The position numbers and the translations under genes were made by a program. The notes below the pieces were generated by a model that did not search any database, was not told the DNA's origin, and worked only from the letters and a program-made list of their open reading frames with translations. Below, one piece after another: positions 46,846 through 54,711 of a DNA stretch of 64,000 nt. The first letter of the stretch is position 1, and each line of letters opens with the position of its first letter. This DNA is from Methylobacterium tardum. Its GTDB lineage: Bacteria; Pseudomonadota; Alphaproteobacteria; Rhizobiales; Beijerinckiaceae. The stretch covers positions 1,830,001 through 1,894,000 of the forward strand of contig NZ_CP097484.1 of assembly GCF_023546765.1 (NCBI RefSeq), in the 5' to 3' direction.

Positions 46846-47670
46846 CTATCCCGGTCGCCCGGTCCGAGACCGGTACAGGTCGGCGAAGCCGCGCAGGTCG
46901 CGCGCGTTCAGGTCCGACACCGCCCAGTAGGTCAGATCGCCGAGGCTCCAGCGCTCGATCGTGGACCCGTCCCGCCGCGCCTCGCCGGCCGGCGGGCTGT
47001 CGGCGGCCGGGACCACCGTGACGCTGATCACGTGCCGGTCCCGGCGATAGACGAGGGTCGGCACGGGCGTGTGGGTGACGATGTCGACCCGGCCGCCGAT
47101 CAGCGGGAAGCCCTGGTCGGCGAGATCCGGCGCGTCGGGGGCGATGGTCGTCCGGCCGTTGAACCAGGGCTTGACCACGTGCCGGTCGGAGGAGGCGATG
47201 TCGAAGGGCTGCGGCGCCGCGAGGCCGCGCAGGTGGCCGGCCAGCACGGCCTCGATCGTGGCCGGTGTCTCCGGGCGATCGCGATAGGCGCCGCTGCCGA
47301 GCGCGGCGCCGCCGACGAGGCCGAGAAGGAGCGTCGCGGCCAGCGCCTGCCAGGATCCGCGCCAGGACCCGCGCCAGGACCCGTGCCAGCCTCCTCCCGA
47401 ACGGCCGCCCCACGCGCCTTCCGATGCGTGCTCGGGCGGCGGATCCGCGAAGCCGATCGCCTGGATCACGCGCGCCCGCAGGGCCTCCGGGGCGGGGGGG
47501 CCGGCCAGGGTCTCGCGCAGCGCCGTCGAGAGGGTGCGCAGACGCTCCGCCGCAACCCGTGCTCCGGGCTCGGCCGCGAGGCGGCGCTCCATGGCCAGGA
47601 CCTCGCCGGGCGACAGCTCGCCATCCGCGTAGGCGCTGAGGAGCAGGAGAGTCTCGTCGTCGTCGGTCAT
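46846..47670 (-). CDS. anti-sigma factor, membrane-anchored
   Basis: This 274-residue protein has an N-terminal zinc-less anti-sigma-like helix bundle (LLLLSAYADGELSPGEVLAM), a central HGSWRGSWRGSW repeat, one membrane helix (LAATLLLGLVGGAALGSGAY) and a periplasmic domain. This layout is standard for ECF anti-sigma factors that hold the sigma factor at the membrane until a signal releases it. Its ATG overlaps the sigma gene's stop (ATGA). Confidence 0.87.
   Translation of the reverse strand: MTDDDETLLLLSAYADGELSPGEVLAMERRLAAEPGARVAAERLRTLSTALRETLAGPPAPEALRARVIQAIGFADPPPEHASEGAWGGRSGGGWHGSWRGSWRGSWQALAATLLLGLVGGAALGSGAYRDRPETPATIEAVLAGHLRGLAAPQPFDIASSDRHVVKPWFNGRTTIAPDAPDLADQGFPLIGGRVDIVTHTPVPTLVYRRDRHVISVTVVPAADSPPAGEARRDGSTIERWSLGDLTYWAVSDLNARDLRGFADLYRSRTGRPG
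47351..47386. repeat. 12-bp tandem repeat inside the anti-sigma gene
   Basis: Three units (CAGGATCCGCGC, CAGGACCCGCGC, CAGGACCCGTGC on the plus strand) encode the GSWR/GSWH repeats just before the membrane helix. The length is a multiple of 3, so unit changes keep the frame. Confidence 0.8.
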
Positions 47671-48209
47671 CGCCCGTCCTCCGCGAGCCGAGCCAGCAGG
47701 TGCTGCCGCGCGCGGCCGAGGCGCGACATCACCGTTCCGATCGGGACGTTCGTCACGGCGGCGATCTCCCGGTAGCTGAGGCCGTGATACTCGCGCAGGA
47801 CCAGCGCCTCCCGGAAGGCGACCGGCAGGGCCTCCACCGCCCGGGCGAGATGCCCCGCATCGTCGCGGGCGATGAGCGCCGCCTCGGGCGTCTCCGGCGC
47901 CTGGGCCAGGAGGCCTCCGGTCTCCAACGCGGCCTGGGCCTCCGGCGCGAGGTCCTCGGCGAAGATCACGGCCCGTGGCCGGTGCCGCTGCAGCCAGGAA
48001 TAGCCCGTGTTGCGGACGATGGTCAGGAACCACGCCCGGGCGTTGCCCTCGGCGAAACCCTCGATCGCCCGGTAGGCGCGCAGGCAGGCCTCCTGCATCA
48101 CGTCCTCGGCATCGGTGGCGTTGCCGGTGAGCCAGCGCGCGAGGCGGTAGCCCTCGTCGAGGCGCGGCAGGACGAGCTGGCTGAAGCGCGCGCGCGCCAG
48201 GGTGGTCAT
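47667..48209 (-). CDS. ECF RNA polymerase sigma factor
   Basis: This extracytoplasmic-function sigma factor has 180 residues: region 2 (GNATDAEDVMQEACLRAYRA, then ARAWFLTIVRNTGYSWLQRH) and region 4 (LREYHGLSYREIAAVTNVPI, GTVMSRLGRARQHL). The ATG at 48209 is preferred; a GTG at 48218 would add three residues. It is co-transcribed with its anti-sigma partner, so the pair probably answers an envelope signal. The target promoters were not identified. Confidence 0.92.
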   Translation of the reverse strand: MTTLARARFSQLVLPRLDEGYRLARWLTGNATDAEDVMQEACLRAYRAIEGFAEGNARAWFLTIVRNTGYSWLQRHRPRAVIFAEDLAPEAQAALETGGLLAQAPETPEAALIARDDAGHLARAVEALPVAFREALVLREYHGLSYREIAAVTNVPIGTVMSRLGRARQHLLARLAEDGR

Positions 48210-48364
48210 AGGATCCACCCGGCGGCGCAGAGGGCCGGGGGCCTCCGTCGAGATCCAGCGAAGCCATGGGGCGCCACCCTGCAGCCCTGAGTCACGGGAT
48301 CAAGAACCGGCAGGCCGCCGGCTTTATTCCCGGGCCAACGCCGGGGGAACGCGCCCGTGAAGGC

Positions 48365-48577
48365 TTAGGCCTTGTCCAGGCCGTCCTCGGTGGCGCACGG
48401 GATCGGTTCCGGCTTCCCGGTCACCGTCATCGCGGTGCGGTCGGCCGCCTCCTGCGCGTCGGAGGTGGGACGCGTCAGCGGCCGGCCGTCCTCGCCGAGG
48501 TGCTTCCGGCCGGCGCGGATCCCCGCTGCCCGCTCCTCGGGAGATGGCGTCGCGCCGCCGCTCTGATCGCGGGCCAT
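48365..48577 (-). CDS. small hypothetical protein
   Basis: This hydrophilic protein of 70 residues is rich in Glu, Arg and Gly (SPEERAAGIRAGRKHLGEDG). It shows no domain or signal and may be disordered. It is one of several such small stress-type proteins near here. Confidence 0.55.
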   Translation of the reverse strand: MARDQSGGATPSPEERAAGIRAGRKHLGEDGRPLTRPTSDAQEAADRTAMTVTGKPEPIPCATEDGLDKA

Positions 48578-48680
48578 GGACTCTCCCGACAGAAGCGGGA
48601 TCGCGCGCTCGGATGCGCGCGATCCCGCGCTGAAAGATCGGCTTCCCTGCCGGGCGGGGACGGCCTCGCGTCGCGGGCGC

Positions 48681-49685
48681 CTAGGACCGGCCCGGGCGGC
48701 CCAGCAGCGAGGCCGCGGCCGCCGTGGCGCCCGCGAGCAGGATCCCGGTGAGGACCGGGTTGATCGAGGCCTGCGTGTAGACGCTGCGCATGACGTGGTG
48801 GGGCGAGCCTCCCCGGACGGCGCCGTCGCGGCCGGCCGCGTAGAGGGCTCCGTTCCGGTCCCGCCCAGCCACCCCGGCCTTCTGGGTCTTGGACACCACG
48901 GCGGCGCCCATCCAGTCGGTCACCGCGGGAACGCGCTTGCGCAGCGAACTCATCAGCTTGCCGCCGCCGCCGATATAGACATCCCGCGGACCGTGCTCCG
49001 CGGCGTACAGGATCGCCTCCGCGACATCCGCCGGATCGTAGACCGGCGGCGGCAGCTTCGGGGCCCGCGTCATGTAGTTCCGGGCGTGCTCCGGAAACGG
49101 CGTGTCGATCGAGGCCGGCTTGATGAGCGTCACCGAGACCGGAGCGCCCTCCTCCTGCAGCTCCATCCGGAGCGCGTCCGTGAAGCCTTTGATCGCGTGC
49201 TTGGAGGCGGAGTACATGCCCTGGATCGGGAAGGCGAGATCGGAGGCCACCGAGCCCAGGTTCACCAGCGCGCCGCCTGATCGCTTCAGGTGCTGCAGCG
49301 CCACGGTCGAGCCGTAGACGATCCCCCAGAAATTGACGTCGAACAGCCGGCGATGGTCCGCGTCCGAGACCTCCTCGAGGCGGCCGAAGATCGAGAGGCC
49401 GGCATTGTTGACCCAGGTGTCGAAGCCGCCATAGGCGCGCACGGCTTCGGCGGCCAGGGCCTCGATATCCTCCCGGCGCGACACGTCGGTCACGACGGCC
49501 CGGGCCTCGCCGCCCCGCTCCTGGATGTCGTGAACGATGTCGTCGAGGGCGGCGGCGTTGCGCGCCGCCAGGACGACGCGGGCGCCCCGGCGCGCGGCCG
49601 CGCGGGCCGTGGCAAGGCCGATCCCGCTGGAGGCGCCGGTGATGACGATCACCTGCTCGCGCAGGGGCTTGTGCCGAATCCGCAT
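48681..49685 (-). CDS. short-chain dehydrogenase/reductase with a C-terminal extension
   Basis: This NAD(P)-dependent oxidoreductase has 334 residues. TGASSGIG (16-23) binds the cofactor; NNAG (93-96), Ser145 and the YSASK pair (Tyr158, Lys162) complete the SDR active site. About 80 residues follow the normal core and end with a hydrophobic stretch (INPVLTGILLAGATAAAASL) that could anchor it to the membrane. The substrate is unknown. Confidence 0.9.
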   Translation of the reverse strand: MRIRHKPLREQVIVITGASSGIGLATARAAARRGARVVLAARNAAALDDIVHDIQERGGEARAVVTDVSRREDIEALAAEAVRAYGGFDTWVNNAGLSIFGRLEEVSDADHRRLFDVNFWGIVYGSTVALQHLKRSGGALVNLGSVASDLAFPIQGMYSASKHAIKGFTDALRMELQEEGAPVSVTLIKPASIDTPFPEHARNYMTRAPKLPPPVYDPADVAEAILYAAEHGPRDVYIGGGGKLMSSLRKRVPAVTDWMGAAVVSKTQKAGVAGRDRNGALYAAGRDGAVRGGSPHHVMRSVYTQASINPVLTGILLAGATAAAASLLGRPGRS

Positions 49686-49745
49686 GCGTCTTCCTCTCTC
49701 CGTGGTCGCGCGTCCGGGTTCCGGCCCGGGGCGCGCCGTCCGCGC

Positions 49746-49961
49746 TCAGCCCCGGCTGCCGCTCGGCCGGTCCCGCTCCGCCCCGAGGCTCGTTCCACCC
49801 CGGCGCGCTTCTTCTTTCTCGGTGCCGGCCCGTTCCATCGGACCGTCCTGCGGCTTGACCGTGCCGGTCGCGGTGTCGAGGGGCGCATTCGCCAGCCCTT
49901 CGCTCTCAGGCTTGCCGTGGGGCATCCGCTGGGCCTGCGTATCGTCCGGCGCGTCGGCCAT
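49746..49961 (-). CDS. small hypothetical protein
   Basis: This 71-residue hydrophilic protein is rich in Glu, Gly and Pro (DTATGTVKPQDGPMERAGTE) and looks disordered. It starts at ATG 49961 and shows no recognisable family. Confidence 0.5.
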   Translation of the reverse strand: MADAPDDTQAQRMPHGKPESEGLANAPLDTATGTVKPQDGPMERAGTEKEEARRGGTSLGAERDRPSGSRG

Positions 49962-50235
49962 GCTGCATCCTTTTCGAAGTCCGTGAGGTCGGCGTCCGGC
50001 GCGCCAATCCCTCGTGGCCAACCCGGCGAGACCGCCGACGTATCCGGGACGCTCTGCAGGGCCGCGAGCAAGGCGCCCAGCAGCGGATGTGCCGGGAACA
50101 GGATGCGCGGCCTGCGACCGCCGTGCCCGAGATCGCCCCCGCCCTGGGGCCGGCTTCGTGCCGGGTCACCGGACCGCAGGAACGGAGCAGCACGTCCCGT
50201 GTTGTCCGCCAAATCTTTTTTCGCGAGGCGCGACG

Positions 50236-50751
50236 ATGTCAGGAACTGCCAAAAAGACCGATCCCAAGCTGTGGGACAAGGTCAAGACGCAGGTCACGAA
50301 GTCGAACAAGGGCGGCAAGCTTGGCCAGTGGTCGGCGCGCAAGGCGCAGATGGCGACGGCCGAATACAAGAAGGAAGGGGGCGGCTACGCCGGCAAGAAG
50401 GCGGACGACAACCACCTCAAGCAGTGGACCGACGAGGAGTGGGGCACGAAGTCGGGCGAGGCGAGCGGCAAGACCGGCGAGCGCTATCTGCCCAAGAAGG
50501 CCCGCGAGAGCCTGACCGACACGGAATACGCGGCCAGCACGGCCAAGAAGCGGGCCGACACGCGCAAGGGCAAGCAGTTCTCGAAGCAGCCGAAGGCGGC
50601 CGCCGAGAAGTCCGCCGCGGCGCGCAAGACCGGCAAGGGCGACAAGGACACCACGACGAAGGCGGAGCTGATGCGCAAGGCCCGCGCGCAGAACGTGCCG
50701 GGCCGGTCGCGGATGTCGAAGGCGCAGCTCGAGCACGCCGTCCACGCCTGA
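50236..50751 (+). CDS. DUF5872-type lysine-rich protein
   Basis: This protein of 171 residues is very basic (KLWDKVKTQVTKSNKGGKLG, QWSARKAQMATAEYKKEGGG) with a C-terminal SAP-like or Rho-N-like segment (TKAELMRKARAQNVPGRSRM). It resembles DUF5872 proteins, possibly nucleic-acid binding. ATG 50236 follows GCGAGGCGC. The hairpin just after it probably ends the transcript. Confidence 0.78.
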   Translation: MSGTAKKTDPKLWDKVKTQVTKSNKGGKLGQWSARKAQMATAEYKKEGGGYAGKKADDNHLKQWTDEEWGTKSGEASGKTGERYLPKKARESLTDTEYAASTAKKRADTRKGKQFSKQPKAAAEKSAAARKTGKGDKDTTTKAELMRKARAQNVPGRSRMSKAQLEHAVHA

Positions 50752-50781
50752 ACCCGGCCAGAGGCTCTCCAGACGGCAAAA

Positions 50782-50806
50782 CGTCCCGGGAGTGACTCCC
50801 GGGACG
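50782..50806 (+). terminator. perfect hairpin after the DUF5872 gene
   Basis: CGTCCCGGGAG and CTCCCGGGACG are perfectly complementary 11-bp arms around TGA, 30 bp after the stop codon. No T-run follows, but a stem this strong is a likely terminator. Confidence 0.6.
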
Positions 50807-50908
50807 CGCCTCGGCTCAAGCGGCCAGTCTGATCGGGCTGGGGATGCTCAAGGTCGAGCGGGGTGCGGCAGGCCGGAGGCCGCGCAAGGTCCCGGTCACC
50901 GGGAGGCC

Positions 50909-50934
50909 CCCTCCGCGCCGTTCGGCGCGAAGGG
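50909..50934 (-). terminator. hairpin after the outer-membrane protein gene
   Basis: On the minus strand CCCTTCGCGCCG and CGGCGCGGAGGG form a 12-bp stem (one T-G pair) with a 2-base loop, about 20 bp after the stop codon of the barrel gene. Confidence 0.55.
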
Positions 50935-50952
50935 AGCGTTCGCGAAGTGCCC

Positions 50953-51798
50953 TTAGTACGAGCCGAACTTGTAGTTCAGGCCGGCGCGGACCACGGCGAA
51001 CTCGTCGTCGCGGCGGCCGACCGGGCTGTAATAGGCCGGGACGTTCGAGGCGGCGTTGATCACGAGCGCACCCTGGTTGCGGGTGTTGCGGTCGAGGTTC
51101 ACGTACAGGCCTTCGACCTTCAGCGTCACGGCGGACGAGCGGAAGAAGTTCAGGAACGAGTCGGTCGGGAGGGCGTACTCGATGCCGCCGCCGACGGCGT
51201 AGCCGGTGCGGAAGCTGTCGTTGCCGGCGAAGCCGCCGAACGAGCGGTCAGCGCTGCCCGAGCCGTAGGCGAAGCCGCCGGTGCCGTACACCAGCACGCG
51301 GTCGAAGGCGTAGCCGATGCGGCCGCGCACGGTGCCGAAGAAGTCGAGGCTCGACAGGCCGCGCGGGTCGGTCACGTAGTAGGCAGGCGACAGGCCGGCA
51401 GCGAAGCCGTTGTTCCGGTTGCGGCCGAAGTCGAGGTACTGCGCGTCGGCCTCGATGCCGACGACCACGCCCGAGCCCGGGGTGAACTGGACATTGTAGC
51501 CGATCTGGCCACCGCCGGTGAAACCTTCCTGGTTCCGCTGGCTGAAGAAGGCCGTCGTGCCCGGTCCGCCGCCCGTGAAGCCACCCGGGCCACCCGGCAC
51601 GGCGAAGCTGTTGGTGTTGTTGCTGCTGGCGTCGAAGGCGTAGCCGGCGTTGAAACCCGCGTAGAAGCCGGTCCAGGTGAAGACCGGGACGGGGGTGAAC
51701 ACCGGCGGCGGAGCGGCGCGGCGCGGCAGGTCGGCGGCCGAGGCGGCGCCGGCCAGGAGAGCCGTGGCGGCGCTCGCGAGAAGAAGCGTCTTGGTCAT
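50953..51798 (-). CDS. outer-membrane beta-barrel protein (porin-like, Omp31/Opa type)
   Basis: This 281-residue protein has a signal peptide (TKTLLLASAATALLAGAASA, then ADLPRR) and a run of amphipathic strands with aromatic ends (FTWTGFYAGFNAGYAF, GYNVQFTPGSGVVVGIEADA, VLVYGTGGFAYG). The last residues VRAGLNYKFGSY end in an aromatic residue, as for barrels inserted by the BAM complex. TWTGFYAGFNAGY is a marker of Rhizobiales Omp25/Omp31-like proteins. These are abundant surface proteins with ATG 51798 as start. Confidence 0.9.
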   Translation of the reverse strand: MTKTLLLASAATALLAGAASAADLPRRAAPPPVFTPVPVFTWTGFYAGFNAGYAFDASSNNTNSFAVPGGPGGFTGGGPGTTAFFSQRNQEGFTGGGQIGYNVQFTPGSGVVVGIEADAQYLDFGRNRNNGFAAGLSPAYYVTDPRGLSSLDFFGTVRGRIGYAFDRVLVYGTGGFAYGSGSADRSFGGFAGNDSFRTGYAVGGGIEYALPTDSFLNFFRSSAVTLKVEGLYVNLDRNTRNQGALVINAASNVPAYYSPVGRRDDEFAVVRAGLNYKFGSY

Positions 51799-51952
51799 CT
51801 GGTCCTCTGTCTCCCGTTGGGCGGGATGTTGACCCGGCGACAAGAACGACAGGATGCGAGGACGCGATAGTGCATCGCTGCAACAGCCTGGAATCCAGGC
51901 TTTCGGGCCGAGGCGGCCTGGTGCGTTAGAGCACATCCCGCTTTTCGCCGGC

Positions 51953-52075
51953 TCAAGCAGCGATGTGAAAGCGTATCCGAATGTTTCTGGAAACAAAAAG
52001 CCCCGCCGCACGGTGGCGGGCGGGGCTCGAGTTCGCTCGTGAATGTTCCCAGGACCAACCAGGAAGCTTCATCAT
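51953..52075 (-). ncRNA. candidate small RNA or leader-type short frame ending in a T-tailed terminator
   Basis: A 40-codon frame starts ATGATGAAG at 52075 and reads MMKLPGWSWEHSRANSS, with two nearby Trp codons. Its second half is encoded by the terminator stem, so it may not be a real protein. A small RNA, or a peptide-coding leader RNA whose promoter lies right of 52075, is equally possible. The exact RNA ends cannot be told. Confidence 0.3.
51990..52027 (-). terminator. intrinsic terminator without an obvious gene
   Basis: On the minus strand AGCCCCGCC and GGCGGGGCT (arms 52019-52027 and 51999-52007) are followed at once by TTTTTGTTT. This is the clearest intrinsic terminator in the window. 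No annotated minus-strand gene lies immediately upstream of it. Confidence 0.75.
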
Positions 52076-52454
52076 TTCTTAGATCCTACCGGCGATCGGC
52101 CCGCAAGCCTGCTCCGGGGTGCGGAACGCGGTTAACATTAATTTACGATGCGGCCGGTTGCCGGACCGGCGTGAACGGCCGGCAGCCTGGCAATCGCCGT
52201 CCGGGTTCGGTCCGCAGCCGGGACGTCATTCTGCGGGCCGGGGCGGCCGCCGCACAGTCCTGATCCAGGCGCGCGGCGAAGTCCCTGCGCTCGGAAACTG
52301 TCACGGCGCGGACCAGTTCTTGGCATCACCGTTCTGATCATCGTAACCTGGCTTGAACCCGCCGGGTTGCGGGTCGGAACCGCAGGCCGCACACGCTCGG
52401 CCATCGGCAGGACTTGTGCGGGGACAGGACAGGCGACCTGTGGAGAAGCGACGG

Positions 52455-52847
52455 ATGCCGAGGGTAGACGGGCGGATCGCGCGGCAGCTCACGGCGTGCG
52501 GACTCGTCGCCGCCGCGCTGTCCGGGCTGTCGAGGCCGGCCGGGGCGGTCGAGGAGGAGACGGTCGGCTGGTGGATCTATGCCGGCTCGATCCGCAGCAC
52601 GCTGCTGACGCGCTTCATCGGGCCGGAAGACCTCACGCCCGCGGGCGCGGCGATCGCGCAAGCGGGCCGGGGCTGCGGGCTCCCGGCCCGCTTCGATGCG
52701 GGCGACGCCTTCGCGGCGCCGCCGGGCGATGCGCCGGTCGTGTTCGGGCCGTTCCTCAGCCGGCCCGCGCTCGCGGCTTCCCTCGCCTGCATCCGGCGCT
52801 ATGTGCCGACGGCGTTCGTCGCGCAGTCACGGGCGCCCGCACGATGA
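52455..52847 (+). CDS. secreted hypothetical protein
   Basis: This 130-residue protein has a likely signal peptide (ARQLTACGLVAAALSGLSRP, cleaved near AGAVEE). The C-terminal segment VVFGPFLSRPALAASLACIR resembles the first strand and helix of SPOR-like repeats, but this is weak. ATG 52455 follows GGAGAAGCG. Confidence 0.65.
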   Translation: MPRVDGRIARQLTACGLVAAALSGLSRPAGAVEEETVGWWIYAGSIRSTLLTRFIGPEDLTPAGAAIAQAGRGCGLPARFDAGDAFAAPPGDAPVVFGPFLSRPALAASLACIRRYVPTAFVAQSRAPAR

Positions 52848-52885
52848 CGATCCGGCCCAGCGGTTGAAACCTCGGGGAGACGCGC

Positions 52886-53038
52886 ATGAACCCGCTCGCG
52901 CTGCTGTCGATGCTGGCCCTTCTGTCGGCCTGGATCGGGATCGGCGTTGCCGTCGTGGCCTACGGGACGCCGCTCGGCGTGGCCTTCTACGTCCTGGCGG
53001 TGGTCGCCACCAATCCGCGGGTGTGGAGGCTCCGGTGA
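52886..53038 (+). CDS. small membrane protein (50 residues)
   Basis: ATG 52886 with GGGGAGACG upstream opens a 50-residue protein that is almost wholly hydrophobic in two segments (LALLSMLALLSAWIGIGVAV, then GVAFYVLAVVATNP). It is probably a two-helix inner-membrane peptide of unknown role. Confidence 0.55.
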   Translation: MNPLALLSMLALLSAWIGIGVAVVAYGTPLGVAFYVLAVVATNPRVWRLR

Positions 53039-53130
53039 CCGACACCCCGGCCCCTTACCTCACGGTCGCGTTCCTCACGGCCCTGGCGCTGCTGGTCGTC
53101 GGGTTGCACGCGGAGGGCCTCCCGTGGTGA
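53035..53130 (+). CDS. very small membrane protein (31 residues)
   Basis: GTG 53035 overlaps the stop of the preceding small gene (GTGA) and reads VTDTPAPYLTVAFLTALALL, one hydrophobic helix ending AEGLPW. The coupling and hydrophobicity suggest a real pair of mini-proteins. Confidence 0.45.
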   Translation: MTDTPAPYLTVAFLTALALLVVGLHAEGLPW

Positions 53131-53247
53131 CCCTCCCGGCATGGTACATTCGCGAGCCCCTGCCGCTTTCCGGCCCATCCCCGAGATTGGCCCCCCGATT
53201 GGCCCCGAGATCTGCCCGGGCATGACGCGGCCGCGGGCGTAGCGTCG

Positions 53248-53730
53248 ATGTTCGGATTCTCCCTCAGCTCCACCGAGCCCGACAGCATCGCGCATATCAT
53301 CCAGGTGGCGCTCGCGCCCGCGTTCCTGCTCTCGGCGCTCGCGACCCTGCTGAACGTGTTCTCGACCCGGCTCGGCCGGATCTCCGACAAGGTCGACGCG
53401 CTCTCGGCGGAGGCCGCCAAGGCGACGAGCGCCGAGGCCGCACGCCTGGGCCGCCGCCTGACCTTCCTGCGGCGGCGCTCCTTCGTCCTCGACCTCGCCG
53501 TCGTGCTGGCCTCGCTGGGGGGCAGCCTGATCGGCATGGCGGTGCTGACCCTGTTCGTCGGGGCGCTGCGCGACGCCGCCACGGCGTCGATCCTGTTCGC
53601 GTGCTTCGGGGCGGCGCTGGTCTGCACGGTGGCGGCGATCGGCGCGTTCATGGCCGAGATCCTGATGGCCGGCCACGGCATCCGCGACGAGGTCGATCAC
53701 CAGAAGGATAAGGTCCCCGCGCAGGGTTGA
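53248..53730 (+). CDS. DUF2721 family membrane protein
   Basis: This 160-residue protein has three hydrophobic segments (QVALAPAFLLSALATLLNVF; VLASLGGSLIGMAVLTLFVG; FACFGAALVCTVAAIGAFMA) and a charged loop with RLGRISDKVDALS, matching the DUF2721 pattern of an N-terminal helix followed by an arginine-rich loop. It is an inner-membrane protein with no known function. Short membrane genes precede it on the same strand. Confidence 0.85.
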   Translation: MFGFSLSSTEPDSIAHIIQVALAPAFLLSALATLLNVFSTRLGRISDKVDALSAEAAKATSAEAARLGRRLTFLRRRSFVLDLAVVLASLGGSLIGMAVLTLFVGALRDAATASILFACFGAALVCTVAAIGAFMAEILMAGHGIRDEVDHQKDKVPAQG

Positions 53731-53950
53731 GCCGGGCGCGAATCACGGCCCGCGCAGGGGCTCCGGTCCCGCTCGGGGCTGCACCGGCCGGTGGGCTGAC
53801 GGCCGCCGGGCCAAGGCCGGACCCTGCCGTTCGGGGCCGGATCCGGCCTGCGGTCACCGGCGGCGCCGATTTCGATTGCGTCGACCGGGAACCGAGTCTT
53901 AATCTTGTCGGTGCTTGCTGCAGCTGCACGCTGCGTCCGGGTGTTCCGTC

Positions 53951-54124
53951 ATGAGCATCGCCATCCTGATTGCCTTCATTGCCGGAGCGCTCTGCCTCGG
54001 AGTACTGTCCTCCATCGTGCCTTTGCGGCGGAGAGAGGAAGATGAACTTGGAGAAAGCTTGTCCTTCGAGGACGAGTTCTTCGATGTCGGCGGCCCGGTG
54101 ATCGACCTGGAACCGAATCGCTGA
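53951..54124 (+). CDS. small membrane-anchored acidic protein
   Basis: This 57-residue protein has an N-terminal membrane helix (IAILIAFIAGALCLGVLSSI), a basic stop-transfer segment PLRRRE, then an acidic tail. The family is unknown. It converges on the following minus-strand gene. Confidence 0.55.
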   Translation: MSIAILIAFIAGALCLGVLSSIVPLRRREEDELGESLSFEDEFFDVGGPVIDLEPNR

Positions 54125-54159
54125 GGCCTGCCGGCGGCACCGCGCGACCGGACGGGCCG

Positions 54160-54438
54160 TTACAGGGGTTTGGGCACCCCGGCCGAAGCCTTCTGTTGCG
54201 TGGACCAGACGACCCGTCCGGCCGCATCCCGCAGGGCCGCCGAGCCCGAGCGGCCAGCGAGCAGATGCGCAAACCGCGCCTTCGCGTCCGCAACCGCAGC
54301 GTCTTCGGAGAGCCCGAAAATCGGCTCGTCGTGGATGATGATGCCGCTCGCGCTCTCCCGGTGCACGACACATTGCAGCCGGTAGCGCGCCGGCGGCGGA
54401 GCCGAGCCCGGGTCCGTGGCGGCGTCCGGGCCGGTCAT
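54160..54438 (-). CDS. small hypothetical protein
   Basis: This 92-residue soluble protein (YRLQCVVHRESASGIIIHDE, then ADAKARFAHLLAGRSGSAAL) shows a beta-alpha pattern, perhaps a small sensor-like or DUF-type fold. ATG 54438 is preferred. The family is not recognised. Confidence 0.6.
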   Translation of the reverse strand: MTGPDAATDPGSAPPPARYRLQCVVHRESASGIIIHDEPIFGLSEDAAVADAKARFAHLLAGRSGSAALRDAAGRVVWSTQQKASAGVPKPL

Positions 54439-54711
54439 GGCGCCCAGGCGACGGTCGGGCCGCGGCGCAGCGCCGCGCACGGGGCGCACCGGCACGCGCG
54501 GCGAACCGGATCCGTCTCAGCCGACCCTTCACCATCCCGGATGGCGACGACGCAGCGCGACACCCAACGCCTCCTCAACGCGAAGCTCCGACGGCGATCC
54601 ATAGCAGAAGTATCGACGCCCCGGATGGTGTCCGGCCGGGTTTAGCGGCGCGGCGCAGCCCAGCTCCGACAGGCCCGGCCTGGGCGCGGCACGCCGACAC
54701 GACAGGGGGCC

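Larger units (their letters stand above)
51799..52454. other. intergenic region upstream of the barrel gene, with an orphan terminator
   Basis: About 650 bp with no large gene. It holds a strong T-tailed terminator on the minus strand and a possible 40-codon frame that overlaps it. AT-richer patches at 52040-52080 and 52125-52150 may be promoters. The barrel gene's promoter is expected at its left end. Confidence 0.45.

Noticed and set aside
46846..48218. A single 473-codon minus-strand frame joining sigma and anti-sigma
   Set aside because: The true sigma gene is in another frame; this reading is its shadow fused to the real anti-sigma frame, and the ATGA overlap explains both.
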